NCBI GenBank assembly: GCA_026874595.1
Contig: CM049308.1
Location: 79,778,124 to 79,842,123, forward strand
DNA length: 64,000 bases
Origin: Sipunculus nudus
Lineage: Eukaryota > Annelida > Sipuncula > Golfingiida > Sipunculidae
Direction of reading: 5' to 3'
Part shown: positions 36,557-48,410 of the stretch, one piece after another
Layout of the letters: the number at the start of each line of letters is the position of its first letter
How positions within the stretch are numbered: the stretch's first letter is position 1
Notes under the pieces: generated by a model
What the model saw: the letters and a program-made list of their open reading frames with translations, nothing else
What the model was told of the DNA's origin: nothing
Databases searched by the model: none
Made by a program: the position numbers and the translations under genes

Positions 36557-38884
36557 CTATATTTTAAAATTGAGATTAGGGAATCTTTCAAAAAAACACC
36601 GGCGTAATAATGCTTTTGTTCCGTACTTCATTGGATTTTCTGATAAATCCAAATGTGTCAGATTACGGAGTTCAAATCTGAGGTTTGCTGATTCTAACAG
36701 GCCATCGTCATAAAAGTTTCCAGCCAAATTAATTTTTTTAAACACTGGGCACATATGAAATGCTTTCATCAACAAAACCAAATATATATTGTTCTGCAAG
36801 TTGCAGTTTCTCATATTAAGGCTTACGAGTGACCGTATGCCTGGAAGGGTCGATTGTAACTCGTACACAAACATGTCATCAAGCACATTGTTGCGTAAGT
36901 TGAGCGATTTCAGACATTTGAGTGCTGGAAGACCCACACATAGCTTTCTCCACGTCTCAAACTGCACAATATAACAGGTACAGAAACTCAAATCTAGGCT
37001 TTCCAACAGAGAAGGTTCTTTTATCAGTGTTTCAAAAGTCTGTGACAGACTAAAAGCTGCAAATGTCCATGTTCCAAATTGTACACTCCGAATCTGTTTG
37101 GGATAATTCTGCAGATTCATAATGATCCCATCTCTTTCTTTGAAGCCGCACAAATGCAATTCCTCCAAATCGGTTTGCACAGCAAGCCAGTTTTCCAAAT
37201 GATAAATAATATTTCGACTGTAAATGTTTCGTGAGATATCTAATACTTTCAGTTTTACTTCATTCTTCATAGTAAAGTGCAGTAATTCCTCTATAGAAGA
37301 TTCTGTGACTGTTGATCCAGTTGCTCTTCCTTCAAATTTCAACGTCTTGATGCGACGGTGATTATAGATTCCTTTAAGCAGTGTCTGCATTGTAAGAGTG
37401 CTGAACTCGGTTCCTGAGAAATCAAGTGTCTCAAGTGAACCTGTAATACTGAGTCCCATGATGACTGGAAGAATTCCAGAACCCTCGGAAGTGCAACTGA
37501 AGTTTTTCATGCTGAATGCCCTCAGAGGAAAGGGTAATGTCAGTCCCGAAGAAGGGAGAGATGAGACAGAAAACGCCTGTCTGGCCCCTGTCTCCCTTGT
37601 CTTTACGAATGACAAGCACCGAAGATTAGGAGCCCGTAGGTGATGCAATATGACAGCTTCTTCGATGGAATACAATTGAAGGGAAAGTTCTGTTAAACCT
37701 TCCATGGAATCACTCTTCAAATAACGAATGCATTCGTCAAGTGAAACATCATCATGAACCTTTAAGATGACTGGCCAACTAACGCACTGGATCTTACCCA
37801 GGCCCCTTCTACACTGTTTCATATGAGTAAGTGTTAGATGTAGATTTAACATATCTTCTGAGCTTTGCAAAACATCTGCTGCTGGATGTCGAGAGTGATT
37901 TAAAAATGTCTGGACATAGGAAAGCTCTTTGAAAGAATCCCTTGACTTGCCCATTTGCAAAAATGCACCTTGTTCTGAACACAGGAAGTCGGCTATGAAA
38001 AATTCCATCACTGGCTGGTGTGTAAAGCAAAATGAGTTGGTTACACTGCAGTCAAACTTTTTAAAAATAGGATACTGCAAGTTATGCATGGAGAGCTCAA
38101 AATGGAAATTTCCATCGATTCTGTTCTCAACAGAAGCTTTGAAAGTGCTCTCCCCAATTATGCGTAGGTCTTTTTTATACTGAGCAAAACGTACATGTGG
38201 CAAGGACACATTCTGATTGCTGTTAAGTAAAATTGTTTTATATAAATTAGTCAAAGTGTCCGGAAATGTCCCATTCTCTTTCCAGTAACGACAAACTAAG
38301 AGACCTCCAGCGGGAAAACGACACAAATCTTCCAAGTAATTTAAGTTTTTAAATTTATTGAGAAGTTCTTGAGCAGGACGCCCGATTTCTTGTCTTATGA
38401 AAAATGCAATACCATCGGTCGACAGACCTCTTAATTCTATGATTGTTTCAGGTTGACTAGATTGCTTCTTGTCTGGATCATGAAACGCCTTTGGTTTTCT
38501 AGATGTAACCAGCAAATTTGTGAACGACAGGAATTCTCTTTTGATTATATTTTTTATTTCAGGAGGGGTATCTTCTCCACAACGATCAATATCATCCAAG
38601 ATAAATAATGTTTGTTCCTGGTTATAGAGAATCGCCTTCCAAATATCAGCAGATTCTGTGTGTGAAAGATTAAAATGACTCTGAATCAGTTGTGTTAATG
38701 TTTGACCTGCTTCAACGTGTCTGAGGTAAATCGGTATGACAAATTTGAAATAAGCCATTTCATTGGCTTCAAGCATGCATACAAGGCTTTTGCTCCATTC
38801 TGTAACTATACTCGTTGTCAAAAATGTTTTTCCTGTGCCGTTTTGACCATATAGGTATACAAACTTGGACTGCCCCTTCACCAT
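36557..38884 (-). CDS. Exon 11: NACHT-LRR exon
   Basis: A 2328-base exon (775 codons plus stop) with an intact frame. It holds Walker A GQNGTGKT near exon residue 13, Walker B LFILDDID near residue 93, and a sensor-like LLVTSRK near residue 124. The winged-helix region contains FCFTHQPVMEFFIADFL. Its last roughly 300 residues hold LRRs (LETLDFSGTEF, LKVLDISRN, LESLDLSFC, LKSLNLRNN, LVSLNMRNC, FKKINLAGN, LTHLDLSEN). It starts with Met right after the splice acceptor, so an isoform lacking the CARDs is conceivable. Confidence 0.93.
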   Translation of the reverse strand: MVKGQSKFVYLYGQNGTGKTFLTTSIVTEWSKSLVCMLEANEMAYFKFVIPIYLRHVEAGQTLTQLIQSHFNLSHTESADIWKAILYNQEQTLFILDDIDRCGEDTPPEIKNIIKREFLSFTNLLVTSRKPKAFHDPDKKQSSQPETIIELRGLSTDGIAFFIRQEIGRPAQELLNKFKNLNYLEDLCRFPAGGLLVCRYWKENGTFPDTLTNLYKTILLNSNQNVSLPHVRFAQYKKDLRIIGESTFKASVENRIDGNFHFELSMHNLQYPIFKKFDCSVTNSFCFTHQPVMEFFIADFLCSEQGAFLQMGKSRDSFKELSYVQTFLNHSRHPAADVLQSSEDMLNLHLTLTHMKQCRRGLGKIQCVSWPVILKVHDDVSLDECIRYLKSDSMEGLTELSLQLYSIEEAVILHHLRAPNLRCLSFVKTRETGARQAFSVSSLPSSGLTLPFPLRAFSMKNFSCTSEGSGILPVIMGLSITGSLETLDFSGTEFSTLTMQTLLKGIYNHRRIKTLKFEGRATGSTVTESSIEELLHFTMKNEVKLKVLDISRNIYSRNIIYHLENWLAVQTDLEELHLCGFKERDGIIMNLQNYPKQIRSVQFGTWTFAAFSLSQTFETLIKEPSLLESLDLSFCTCYIVQFETWRKLCVGLPALKCLKSLNLRNNVLDDMFVYELQSTLPGIRSLVSLNMRNCNLQNNIYLVLLMKAFHMCPVFKKINLAGNFYDDGLLESANLRFELRNLTHLDLSENPMKYGTKALLRRCFFERFPNLNFKI

Positions 38885-40140
38885 CTGTAAAAAATTATTA
38901 ATAATACACAGCTGTGTTCAAGATCAGCCTAAGTGGGTGAATAACAAACCGGATATAACAGCTTTTCTTGTTTTGCTCCAAGTTTGAATTGATTTGTGAA
39001 GCAGTGGAACAGACTTCCCTCAGAATTAAATTACCCAGGGTACCATTTTATTTTCAATAACTCGTGTAATGAAATAATGGTGCAACGGCTAAGTATAATA
39101 CCTTATTAATGATTTCTTTCCAACTGCACAAGTGTCGAGGCTCATCACACCCGTCATGTTCTATCAAGTCATGAAAATCGCCGTACTTTGGCACCTTTGT
39201 TCCAATTCTTGAAGCTAGTCTTCTTTGCAAATCTTTCAACCATTCTTGATCCAAATGTGGCAACTGAATAACTGAAAGTACGAAAAATATATAATAAATA
39301 CTGATAATAATAATTATTATTATTAATGGTATAGCCGTGTCAGTCTGTAGATGTGTTAGTCTGTCATACACTGTGTGTTAATAAACAGTTAATCTATCGA
39401 AAAAGCGTCACTCTTTCTCTCTATACCCTCACTATATATATATATATTGGAGATATATGTAAATTTGTAAAGCTTGTAGTTCTTATACTTTATTTTGAAA
39501 TGTAAAACAGCAAGAAAAGAAGCTGTATTTAGAGAACCTTAATCTACCTGGCTCAAAAATTCCTTCTTCGGAGTCGGAGATGTTACTCTTAATCGTTCGA
39601 GTCTTCTCTGGACACATATCCTGAATAATGGAAAGAGAGAAATTTTATCAAGCTTTCTCAGTGTCAGGATCAACAGAAATGCGAAGATGTGACCTGTTGT
39701 TTAATCATATGACACTAAGATAGGTGTATAAGTTTCATAAAAGTATATATCTGTACTAACCTGATCCTTCTTCAGATCCGTCAGTGTGTACATCTGTTCA
39801 GAAGATAAAATTAAACCGACGAACCTGGCAAGGGCTATTTTTGAATTCATCAGTGTCCTAAGTATGTTCGCAGTATCTTCATCTCCTAACCGCAGGTCCT
39901 ATCAAAAAACAAAAAAACATTTGAAATCTTAATCCATTAAAACAAAAAATGGACTTTTAATAAATGTTCTTTCATTCGGCGTCCTATAGGGCTGCGAGAG
40001 ACGATAAAATGTTTAATATCAAATATTAGAATTAATAACAATAACTCAGAAACTGCCTGATATATGCTTTGAGAAAAATGTTGGACGGGTGAAACTTTCG
40101 TGTGTGTCGGTATATATATACATATACATATATATAGACA

Positions 40141-40177
<37 letters not shown>

Positions 40178-43100
40178 TGATTTATCACTATTAAACATTG
40201 CTAATGTTATGAAAGGAAAATTTTGAATAATCAAAGGATGATATAGGGGAAAATGTAACCTGTTTGTCGGATATTTTCTTCCCGTCGATGCTGAAGATTT
40301 GTGCGATTTGTTCACAGAGAGGTTCAGTCAGTACTATATCATCAGCACGGCGTTGTATTAATGTACTTGTTAGACGGGAGACATCAGTACCATGTAAACC
40401 TGTTCTTGTCCAAATATTTATGATCACTGAAAAAAGAAATGACACATTACTGACTTGGTTTACTTACTGATCCTTTGCCTGTCACATTTATTTTAGATTT
40501 CGGACAATTTCGAGTACTCATTAGATTTCCATTGTTGGTAACAATATCGTTCAACAACGGATATGTTCAACAAAATCTTCGTGGAGCTAACTTGTTCCAA
40601 GGGGGTCTATACATTCATATAGATTTATAACAAATAACAAACCCGATTCTATGAAAGTTTTCAGTCGTAATGGAAAAGAGATTTCATATAGGTATAGGCA
40701 ACTTACGGGATCGTTCGAGAAAAGAACGCAAATAATAGCCGCCAGAAAAGTCGATGGCATCAAGAAAAAGGTAAAAATCACTAGCAGGTCTGTGCATCAT
40801 ATGTTTATGCAACCACTCTGCGCAGTGAGCTGCCGGAAGACACTTCTGCAAAAAATGTATAATATTAAGAATATATAATGAGAAAATGAGTATATATGAG
40901 GATAAAAGTTAAATGCAATGTTGTTATTGTAAAGATGGAGAAAATAAGTTACTGAAGTGTTTTATAAAGAATACCTGAAATGTTCTCCTTTCTATGCATA
41001 CATTACATGATTCAAACAGTTTGCACTACAAGTATACACGATGAGGACAATGCTGTGTTGCTATTTCATATTATATACACTGCCGTTGACTGTTTCAAAT
41101 AATATTTTTTTAAACTTTAAAATTTAAAAGATTTAAATAACCTGGCATTGATATTACTGACTAGATATTCATGTTGTCGGTTTGTGATCACGTTTCTTGA
41201 AAACAAAAAGTCAAACAGGCCAGCTCCATAAATATTCTGTATCCCACAGCAAATACGATGTTTGTTGCTCTCCCAAAGATCCTGATAAATATCACGTGAC
41301 AAGAAAATTACATCTTGTTCAGGGGTATCTGAAAAAAAAAATAGCATAACAATGTGAAATAATTAATAATATAACATTCTCAAAATTTTGATAATTTGGA
41401 TGAATGTGTGTGAAAGATAGAGAAAGGGGAATTAAAAAATAAACTACGTTACCGTCACGAATGTACTCTTCCAGATGCTTCTGATTTGTCATGGATAATA
41501 TGTAATAAAATTTTGGCAAGTTTTTGACAGGATCTTCAAAAAGAATTCTATCAAGTAACCATTCTACTTGTAGGTGTATCGGATTAGTTTTCTGAAATAT
41601 ATAGATACACGCAATTTTACTCTGTTATATTTAACTTGTCCATATCTAGTTTTCAATTGATTTAATGGAACGTACAGTTTTATATCTACTATACACATGT
41701 AATTTTTTATCATTATAATCCAGTTTCACTTATGCTGGCTAACTATAACAGCACACCTCCATGAAATTACACTATGCAGATGTTGAGTATTCTCTACGCA
41801 GAAGATATGAAGGTATATATATATATATATAAGAGTGTGTCACGTTTCTTCATAGTTTAAGCCATTAAGCCCGTCTAATGTTCTGAAATATTCCCGAGAG
41901 TTGCTCAAAATATAAACGTAAAAGTTTTCTGTGGCAGGAGGTTTTCTGTTACATTTTACAAAATTTAGGGTATTCAGAAATCACAAAATGCTTCAAACAA
42001 ACACGATTTACAATATATAAATGTAAGAAGACACATCAAACGCATAAAGCGAAATGTGGCGGATGTAGAGTTTTACATATTTTTTCTCCTTTGTGTTTGA
42101 TGTACAATCTATGTATATCATGTTACTTTATTACGTTATTATTTTAATAAAACGGAACATTACAATTAGTCAGTACACAGAGCCGCATTATTGAAATAAA
42201 GCTTTCGTCCAACGTCATTGAAAAGATTTAATTCAGATGTGTTTCATTAAAAGCACCTGTATATTAACTTCATGCTTTGTCACAATTTCGAGGTCCAGCA
42301 AGTAGTCCCACATATATGTGTGCTCTACATCCATATGGCGAATCAAAAAGTCCCGTTTAGAATGAAAATTCGGGACAATCTGAGCTATTTCTTCAAGAGG
42401 CATAAAAGTCAGAGGTGGCATATGCATCTCTAAAAAAATATTACACAAAAATATTAGAATATTACGAATAAAATTGAACTTCCTGCCAGGAAGAACATCT
42501 TGAACATCAAGCTTGAGTAATATTTAAAATTAGAAGTGTTATCAAACGGAAATTGCTGAAGTAAAGCAAATAAAATAATTTAAACATACCAAACAGCTGT
42601 CAAGAATTGGACGGACTGTGTGTATATACAAGGTACGATAAACGATACGATACAATTTCTTAAGCAACCGTAAAAATCTAAGGGTCGAAAATTATAGCCA
42701 AGGCTTACCTGTTGGGTGCATGAGCTGAACGATGTGACTCTGAGAAGTACGCTCTAATGCTGTCCAGACGTCCAAGATTTCCTTATTGTGACGATCTTCC
42801 ATTTGATCTAATAACCATCCCACCTGTTCGTAATTTGGTTTAGTTTTCTGAAGAGATACAAGCAAACAAAGTGACAACTGTTAAAACATAAATCATAAAG
42901 ATTTTCATGATTAAACGTTCTTATTTCATGGGAAAGGTGTGTGAGACCAAACCTTTATGTCACTTAATTGTGCAACAGTCCAAGTTCCTACAAAAAAAAT
43001 CTCAAAATACGTATATTTTCTCTTTAATCAGCATTGTTCCCTGCTATAATTCTTCAACATCAATTTCATAACTCTTAAACCGGCCCCATAAAGTGACAAC

Positions 43101-43436
43101 TATTAATACATAAATAATAAAGAGTTTCATAATTAAAGGGGGGGGGGTGGTTAGTGAGACCAAACCTTATGTCACTCAATTGTACAACAATCAAAAATTA
43201 ATAGAAACAAAAACAGCCCAATAAAAAGGATCATTTGTACATTTTAAAAGAATCTTAAAAGAATCAATTATAAACCAGTGTTTATTTGTTTAAAATCTTA
43301 ACAAAACATATGTGGGTGCAAAATTTGAAATCGCTTGCTCTAACGGTTACAAAAATATCGCACTAATGGAAGGGGCAGATACATTCTAAATGGTATAGCT
43401 CCGTTGGTGTCAACTGGACTAAAAAGATTATTTGTA

Positions 43437-43488
<52 letters not shown>

Positions 43489-43648
43489 GCATACCTGCAG
43501 CTGACACTGGTCCAATGTGACAATGTTGTTGGACACCAGATATCCCCAGAATAAGCTTGAGTTACATTCCATATTCATCATGAGTATCACTCGTTTATTC
43601 TTAAGAGAGGCATAATCACCTGTTTGCCGAAATGCAATCGGAATCATC
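36557..43648 (-). CDS. NLR-type gene: four tandem CARD-like domains, NACHT, LRR (11 exons)
   Basis: Exons on the - strand: 43648-43495, 42847-42709, 42429-42257, 41591-41453, 41328-41162, 40845-40707, 40426-40260, 39898-39761, 39620-39548, 39271-39102 and 38884-36557. All have GT-AG borders and matching phases, with one open frame of about 1261 codons from ATG 43647. Residues 1-405 form four repeats of a split death-fold, best read as CARDs (pattern ...L.DYL...I.T..Q then ..WLLD.....F...L..T.Q..L). Residues 406-486 are linker. Residues 487-1261 are NACHT plus LRR. The NACHT should bind and hydrolyse ATP and oligomerise; CARDs usually recruit adaptors or caspases. It is likely a cytosolic immune sensor. 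ATG 43710 is an alternative start, adding 21 residues if intronless there. Four CARDs are unusual. No transcript evidence is available, and exon 5 has a second possible donor. Confidence 0.85.
39102..39620 (-). CDS. Exons 9-10: pre-NACHT linker
   Basis: Exon 39620-39548 (73 bases) encodes an acidic, Ser/Glu-rich linker (SNISDSEEGIFEPG). Exon 39271-39102 (170 bases, phase 1 to 0) encodes LPHLDQEWLKDLQRRLASRI ending SWKEIINK. The pseudogene keeps an equal-length copy at 2903-3072. Its function is unknown; the position corresponds to the segment that precedes NACHT in other NLRs. Confidence 0.8.
39761..40426 (-). CDS. Exons 7-8: death-fold/CARD-like domain 4
   Basis: Exon 40426-40260 (167 bases) ends ISIDG-like KKISDKQ, and exon 39898-39761 (138 bases) encodes DLRLGDEDTANILRTLM and LSSEQMYTLTD. 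This is the domain nearest the NACHT and the only CARD-like piece kept in the + strand pseudogene (1987-2121). It is the most diverged of the four, so CARD versus another death-fold class is uncertain. Confidence 0.72.
40707..41328 (-). CDS. Exons 5-6: CARD-like domain 3
   Basis: Exon 41328-41162 encodes DTPEQDVIFL...LFDFLFSRNVITNRQHEYL. Exon 40845-40707 (139 bases, no ATG-started frame) encodes KCLPAAHCAEWLHKHM...FLDAIDFSGGYYLRSFLE. I chose the donor GTCAGT at 41161-41160 because it gives phase 0 and the same number of residues after the 'I-T' motif (seven) as domains 1 and 2. The downstream GTTATT donor would break the frame. Confidence 0.75.
41453..42429 (-). CDS. Exons 3-4: CARD-like domain 2
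   Basis: Exon 42429-42257 (173 bases) covers residues of the type PLEEIAQIVPNF and MWDYLLDLEIVTKHEVNIQ. Exon 41591-41453 (139 bases) starts KTNP like exon 2 and holds VEWLLDRI. The split point falls at the same residue as in the other three domains. Confidence 0.8.
42709..43648 (-). CDS. Exons 1-2: CARD-like domain 1
   Basis: Exon 43648-43495 starts G-ATG after a TTTTAG acceptor (MIPIAFRQ) and encodes the first half. A CAG/GTATGC donor is followed within 10 bases by an (AG)n microsatellite (43439-43487). Exon 42847-42709 (139 bases) encodes the second half with EQVGWLLDQM and ALERTSQSHIVQL, a classical CARD C-terminal signature. Between them, two diverged copies of a roughly 110-base block (42867-42980 and 43089-43195) show an intronic duplication. 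Confidence 0.8.
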
Positions 43649-43710
43649 CTAAAATTAAGAAATAAAAGAAAACACAGATCTAATTTCCAATCCCTGATCT
43701 GTTGTTTCAT

Positions 43711-46070
43711 CAATTTACCTTACCATAGCTTTTGTCCTGTATAAAAGAAATACCTGTGACAAATATGCTTGGAGTTAGGCTAAATAATCTGGCAGTTCTT
43801 TCATTTTAATACCGTTAATTCGAAATGATAAATGAAAACTAAAGCGTTACCGTTGATATGATTATACCTGTTATCCTTGTTTAACAGCACTCAGTAAAAA
43901 TACAAGGAAATTCAAATATTTGAAAGGTCGTTTGTGTTCCCGAACTTCAAATAAAGTACAGTAAACTGGGGAAACTTAGAGGGGCGACAGCGAATCTGCA
44001 CTATATGAATGAAAACATTTGGTTAACTAATTGCCACCGCATTCAGGGTACAGAACCCCGCTGGCCAAGAGGGTAGGGTTCTGTTACACAGACACACGGT
44101 GGCACTTCCGCAAGCCCCAGTGGGCAACACAGAGGATATCGGAGTGCTCCACACAGAGGATTCATGTATGATTGTCAAAGTTCATTTGCCCCTACAGATC
44201 TTGTCCCTGGATGGAATGATAAAAAGAAGCAAGGGTAGCTTGTGTATCAGCCGATTTTTTGGTCCCGTCATTACATCTACATAATTTCAGGTCGATAGAA
44301 AATGAATTTGCCAAGAATTTTTGCAGCCGACTTTTCCTGCCAGATTTTTTTAAAAATCCGACCGTACCGATCGACCGGAAAAATCGGAAGGTCGGCTTTT
44401 TAGTCTACGATTTCCGGACGCCTTTCCACAAAGTAGACACATTAACATGGGTTCACATCTACTGATTTTTATTTTATTATTTTTTTTTTCTTTTTTGCCT
44501 GCTGATTATAAATCTGCAAGTAAAGTTAAAGTTTTGCTGCACACATATCGAATATGCCTGCAGAAGAATTTCCCAGGCCTTTTTGGTTTCGTCTGCAGGA
44601 TTACTATTGTCGACGAAAATGATAAATGAAGGAAAGGTGAGGGAAATATCTGGATTTTTCTGGCCGGATATCCTTGACATTGTCAAAAATATTTGTAGCC
44701 GATCTTTCAGGCCGAATTTAAAAAAAAAAAAGTCGGAGCGGTAAACCCTCGCATCTACCGATCCTATCAATTTTATGGTCGATTTGAAAAAGGTTATAAA
44801 AAAGTTATATAAAGGTTATAAAAAGGCAGGAAAAATTGGAAGCCGGCTTTGGCGCATCATTGAGATTGATTATAAGAGTCCAACAAGTACTAGCCTACGT
44901 AGTTAGTCACTCTGTGAGGCTTAAAAGCACTCTCCACAAAATATTTGTGTGCGAGTGAGGACACAGATTTTTAGATAAATCATATAATTAGCTTAAAATA
45001 AAAATACGTGGGTCTTTAGCTGGGTTTGTGAACCATTCATAATAAGTTAAAAAAAATTGCAGCTAGCAACAAGCCCTGCTTGGAGCCATAATTTTCTGTT
45101 TTAGTCACTAGATGACACTATTTTACCGACCTGGCAGTAAATCTTATGCTTGGATTTGATGAATGAGCCTGAAACCTAACAGCCAATTAGAAGAAGGACT
45201 TAGAAAACTGATTATACCTACGACCTTGACCCTAAAGCAACATGTCATGTCTGGTTAGAAACTTGCTAGCATCGCTTCCTAACGTTGGATGATATGTGAT
45301 AATATACCTTGTTAATATGTTTTATTTTTTTACTTGAGCAAGAAAACAGGTGAGGTGTCGTTGTTAAGGCTATGTCGCCAAAGGAGGGACATTGAAATAA
45401 AATCAGACATGCACTACTAGAATGCATGCAGCGCTCTCCGCGTCTAAACAAGTACATAAAAATACAGCTGGAATATATAAGCAAGTCATCCACTAGGTTA
45501 CTAGGAATTTAGAAATAAACAAGGGGCATTATCTCATCAGTGATCATTAAAAATCGTGTTGTAAAAGATTAATCTAGATGTATGTTTCCTGAGTTTTCTG
45601 TGAACCTGACAGCGACAACGAAACCACCATAAGCACAACAGAGCTGCAACAATGTGCACATATAACATATTATTTAAAAAAAACAAGTGCAAAAATATAA
45701 CTAATGATATGGATTTATACATATAAACTATATATATTCAACATTTGCCGGGGACTGAGATCTAAATCTCGAAATATCATGTGACAGACCGTGGTCTTAA
45801 TCAGGACCGAGAGGTTTTAACTCGCTTACCTGCCCCACTTAATACTGACAATAACAAACCAGCTTTTCAGGGTCCAAAGTCTAGTTTTGTATATGTAGCG
45901 CTCGATCTATCCAACCCACTTTTTACAATTACGACTGACACAGAAGATTATGTTACGCCGACCTCAAAATCAAACATCCTGGGCAACATCTTCCTTTAAA
46001 ATACTGATGTCGCCCGGGTACCAGGATGCAAATTCAACAATCTTCACCTTTGACCTCACGCTAGTATCTG
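43711..46070. repeat. Non-coding stretch with 'CCGATTTTTC' repeat scraps
   Basis: 44270-44410 and 44640-44840 share 'gccgactttt/gccgatcttt', 'ccgaccgtaccgatc', 'ggaaaaatcggaag.cggc' phrases and look like two diverged copies of one element. The rest shows no gene on either strand. Confidence 0.5.
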
Positions 46071-46074
46071 CATA

Positions 46075-47299
46075 ATTATTAACAAATGTTCCCCTTCCCA
46101 ACAGGGGAGATTGATCAGCAAATCAATCCACGGCACTGTATGTGTACACGAGCTGCCGCTGTGTATCTTTTTATACCTCCAAACGTTTGGATCTACTTGT
46201 TTTCACGGAGTTCAGACACTCCTGCCATTTGTTTGATCACAATCCTTAACTGCTCATGATTCATTTAAATTTAGCTCGCTGGATGGAAGTTGAGGAGAGC
46301 TTATACCGTACATCCAGCATCCTATGCGTCAGCGGTGGCGTCGGCGTCGTCTGTAGACAAGCCAGATTAAAGTTTTTTTTAACTCTTTAGCAACCATTTA
46401 CCCCATTGTTTTCATATTTCATATATGTATTGTATGGAAGGTTGGTTAGGAACCCCATATGATTTGGGGTCAGACGGTGAAAGTTCAAGGTCAAAATGCA
46501 CAGTTGTTCATGAAGAAGTCAGTTTATAGTTTTTTTTTTTTTTTGGTTTTTTTTTTAAGATTCATTGCTCCATTGCCAATGAAGATATTTCAATTTAACT
46601 TGGTACGCTGATGAACTGTGACAATGCCCAAACAAAGCAATGATACATTTTCCCATATTTGTGCTAGTAATAAGCACTTATCGAACAATATTTGTACGGG
46701 TCCAAAGGCAGGTCGAGTTGGGTTAACGCTTTATAGAAAATCATCTTATGATCAGATGATTAAGTGTTCAGAAGGTGAAAGATCAAGATCACTGTTGTTC
46801 ATGATGAAGTCAGGTCAAAATTGTTTTGTTATGTTCATTTTTCTTGCAAAAAAAGGTATTTCAAATAAACTTAGAAGCCTACACTGATGTTCTGTGACAT
46901 TATCCCAAGCCAACTCAGGTTAGATTTGTTGTTCAACTTCTCAAAAGTCAATAACTCCTCACCCTATTATATTTATATTTCATATAATCAGGGGTAATGT
47001 ATCATTAGAGAGTTGAGAAAATTCCCTTAATCTCAATAGATAAAATGAGAAAGTCATAGGACGAAGTTGTTCATGAAGAATTTGAGTTAAAGTTTATTTG
47101 CCGGGCTTATTGCTCTATTGTTGGTGAAGACATTTCAGTGAAAGTTGGTCTTCTGATTAATTGTAACCATGCCCAGATGCAATCTCTCATACACCCTCCT
47201 ATGACGGGACATAGTATGGTATACACATGTTAACTTTTAGTGTCGCTGTGATAACTTAATAGACAGTGTTTTGATAGATTTTCCCGAAAACCGCCTGAC
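46075..47299. repeat. Tandem-unit dispersed repeat (GTCGGCGTCGTCTGTAGAC head)
   Basis: A head near 46318-46370 (GGTGGCGTCGGCGTCGTCTG) is followed by about three units of 250-300 bases, each with 'gt.aaaggt.aagatcaa..tc.c..ttgttcatga.gaagt' and 'aagacatttcagt'. This resembles the general plan of families A and J. Open frames here are not supported. Confidence 0.6.
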
Positions 47300-48410
47300 T
47301 GCTTAGGATTATCTCACCAAGGAGGCCCATGAAAAGTCTCAGACGCAGGGAGGCCCATGAAAAGTCTCTTTGGAAACCTGGAATTAGGTCTCTGTTACCA
47401 AAAACCTGTGAGCTGAAGGCCTTCCAAAAACCGCCCCCCCCCGAATAATAGAAACTTTGATACAAAAGCTCAAGTATCTGTAAAACTTATGCATCGATCA
47501 CCATGATTCTGGAGTGATCATGGAGTGTTTCCTCAGTTTCTGCAGACTGGTGGCACAACCTGTATTTTTTCGTTATTTTACTATATTATTTATCTTTTTT
47601 TGATACCTTAAATTATGCAGTCATTTGACAACAGGGCACAAATCGTAACGACTATCGAATGTTAACGAATCTTTTTTCTTGACATGCTGGTAGGTCCATG
47701 AAATTCTCCATGGAAACCTGAAATTAGGTCTCTGTCACCCATATTGTCCGAGCTCTGGGGCTCAGAAGTACCCCCAGAATAACTAAGAATTTGATATAAA
47801 AGCTCTGGTATCTGAACAACTAGTGCATTGATCGGCATTATTCTTTGCATGCATATGCATCATGGAGTGTTTCATCAGTTTCTGGTGACTGGTGGCGCGA
47901 CTTGTATTTTTTTTACGATTTTTTTTCTCTTGTTTTGAGACCTTAAAAGATGCGGTAGTCCCTTAACAGGACTCAAATTGTAACCATTGGTCCTAGAATC
48001 TTCAAACTTGACATCCAGGGAGATCTGTAAAAGTCTCCTTGGAAACGTCAATTAAGGTCTCTGTTACCCATATTTTCTGAGCCATGGGGCTTGTAAGCAC
48101 CCCTCAGAATAATTGAAAATTTGATACCAAAGTAGGGCACAAATCATAACCATGGGGCCCAGAACCTTCTTACTTGACATCCTGAGAGTTCCTAAAAAGT
48201 TCTCCCCAGAAACCTGAGTATTTTCAGAGTTTTGGGGTATGTTTGAGCATCCCAGAAATTGTTATCAAATTTGTTAAGCTTATGGGTCTTCATGAACTTA
48301 AGCTAATATGCATCAACAATGATGCCACCTATCTTAATATGTTGTCTGTGCAAGGACATATTATGAACATGTCAGTCGGCTGAGCGTCATGACCCACGGG
48401 TCACTTGTTT
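47300..48410 (+). repeat. Family A dispersed repeat, copy 4 (5'-truncated)
   Basis: Units with 'ggaaacctg.aattaggtctctgttaccc', 'tttctg..gactggtggc', ending CGGCTGAGCGTCATGACCCACGGGTCACTTGTTT at 48410. The left hairpin end is missing. Confidence 0.82.

Noticed and set aside
41142-41328. Alternative donor GTTATT for NLR exon 5 at 41141
   Set aside because: It would leave phase 2, incompatible with the next exon, and add residues absent from the other CARD-like domains.
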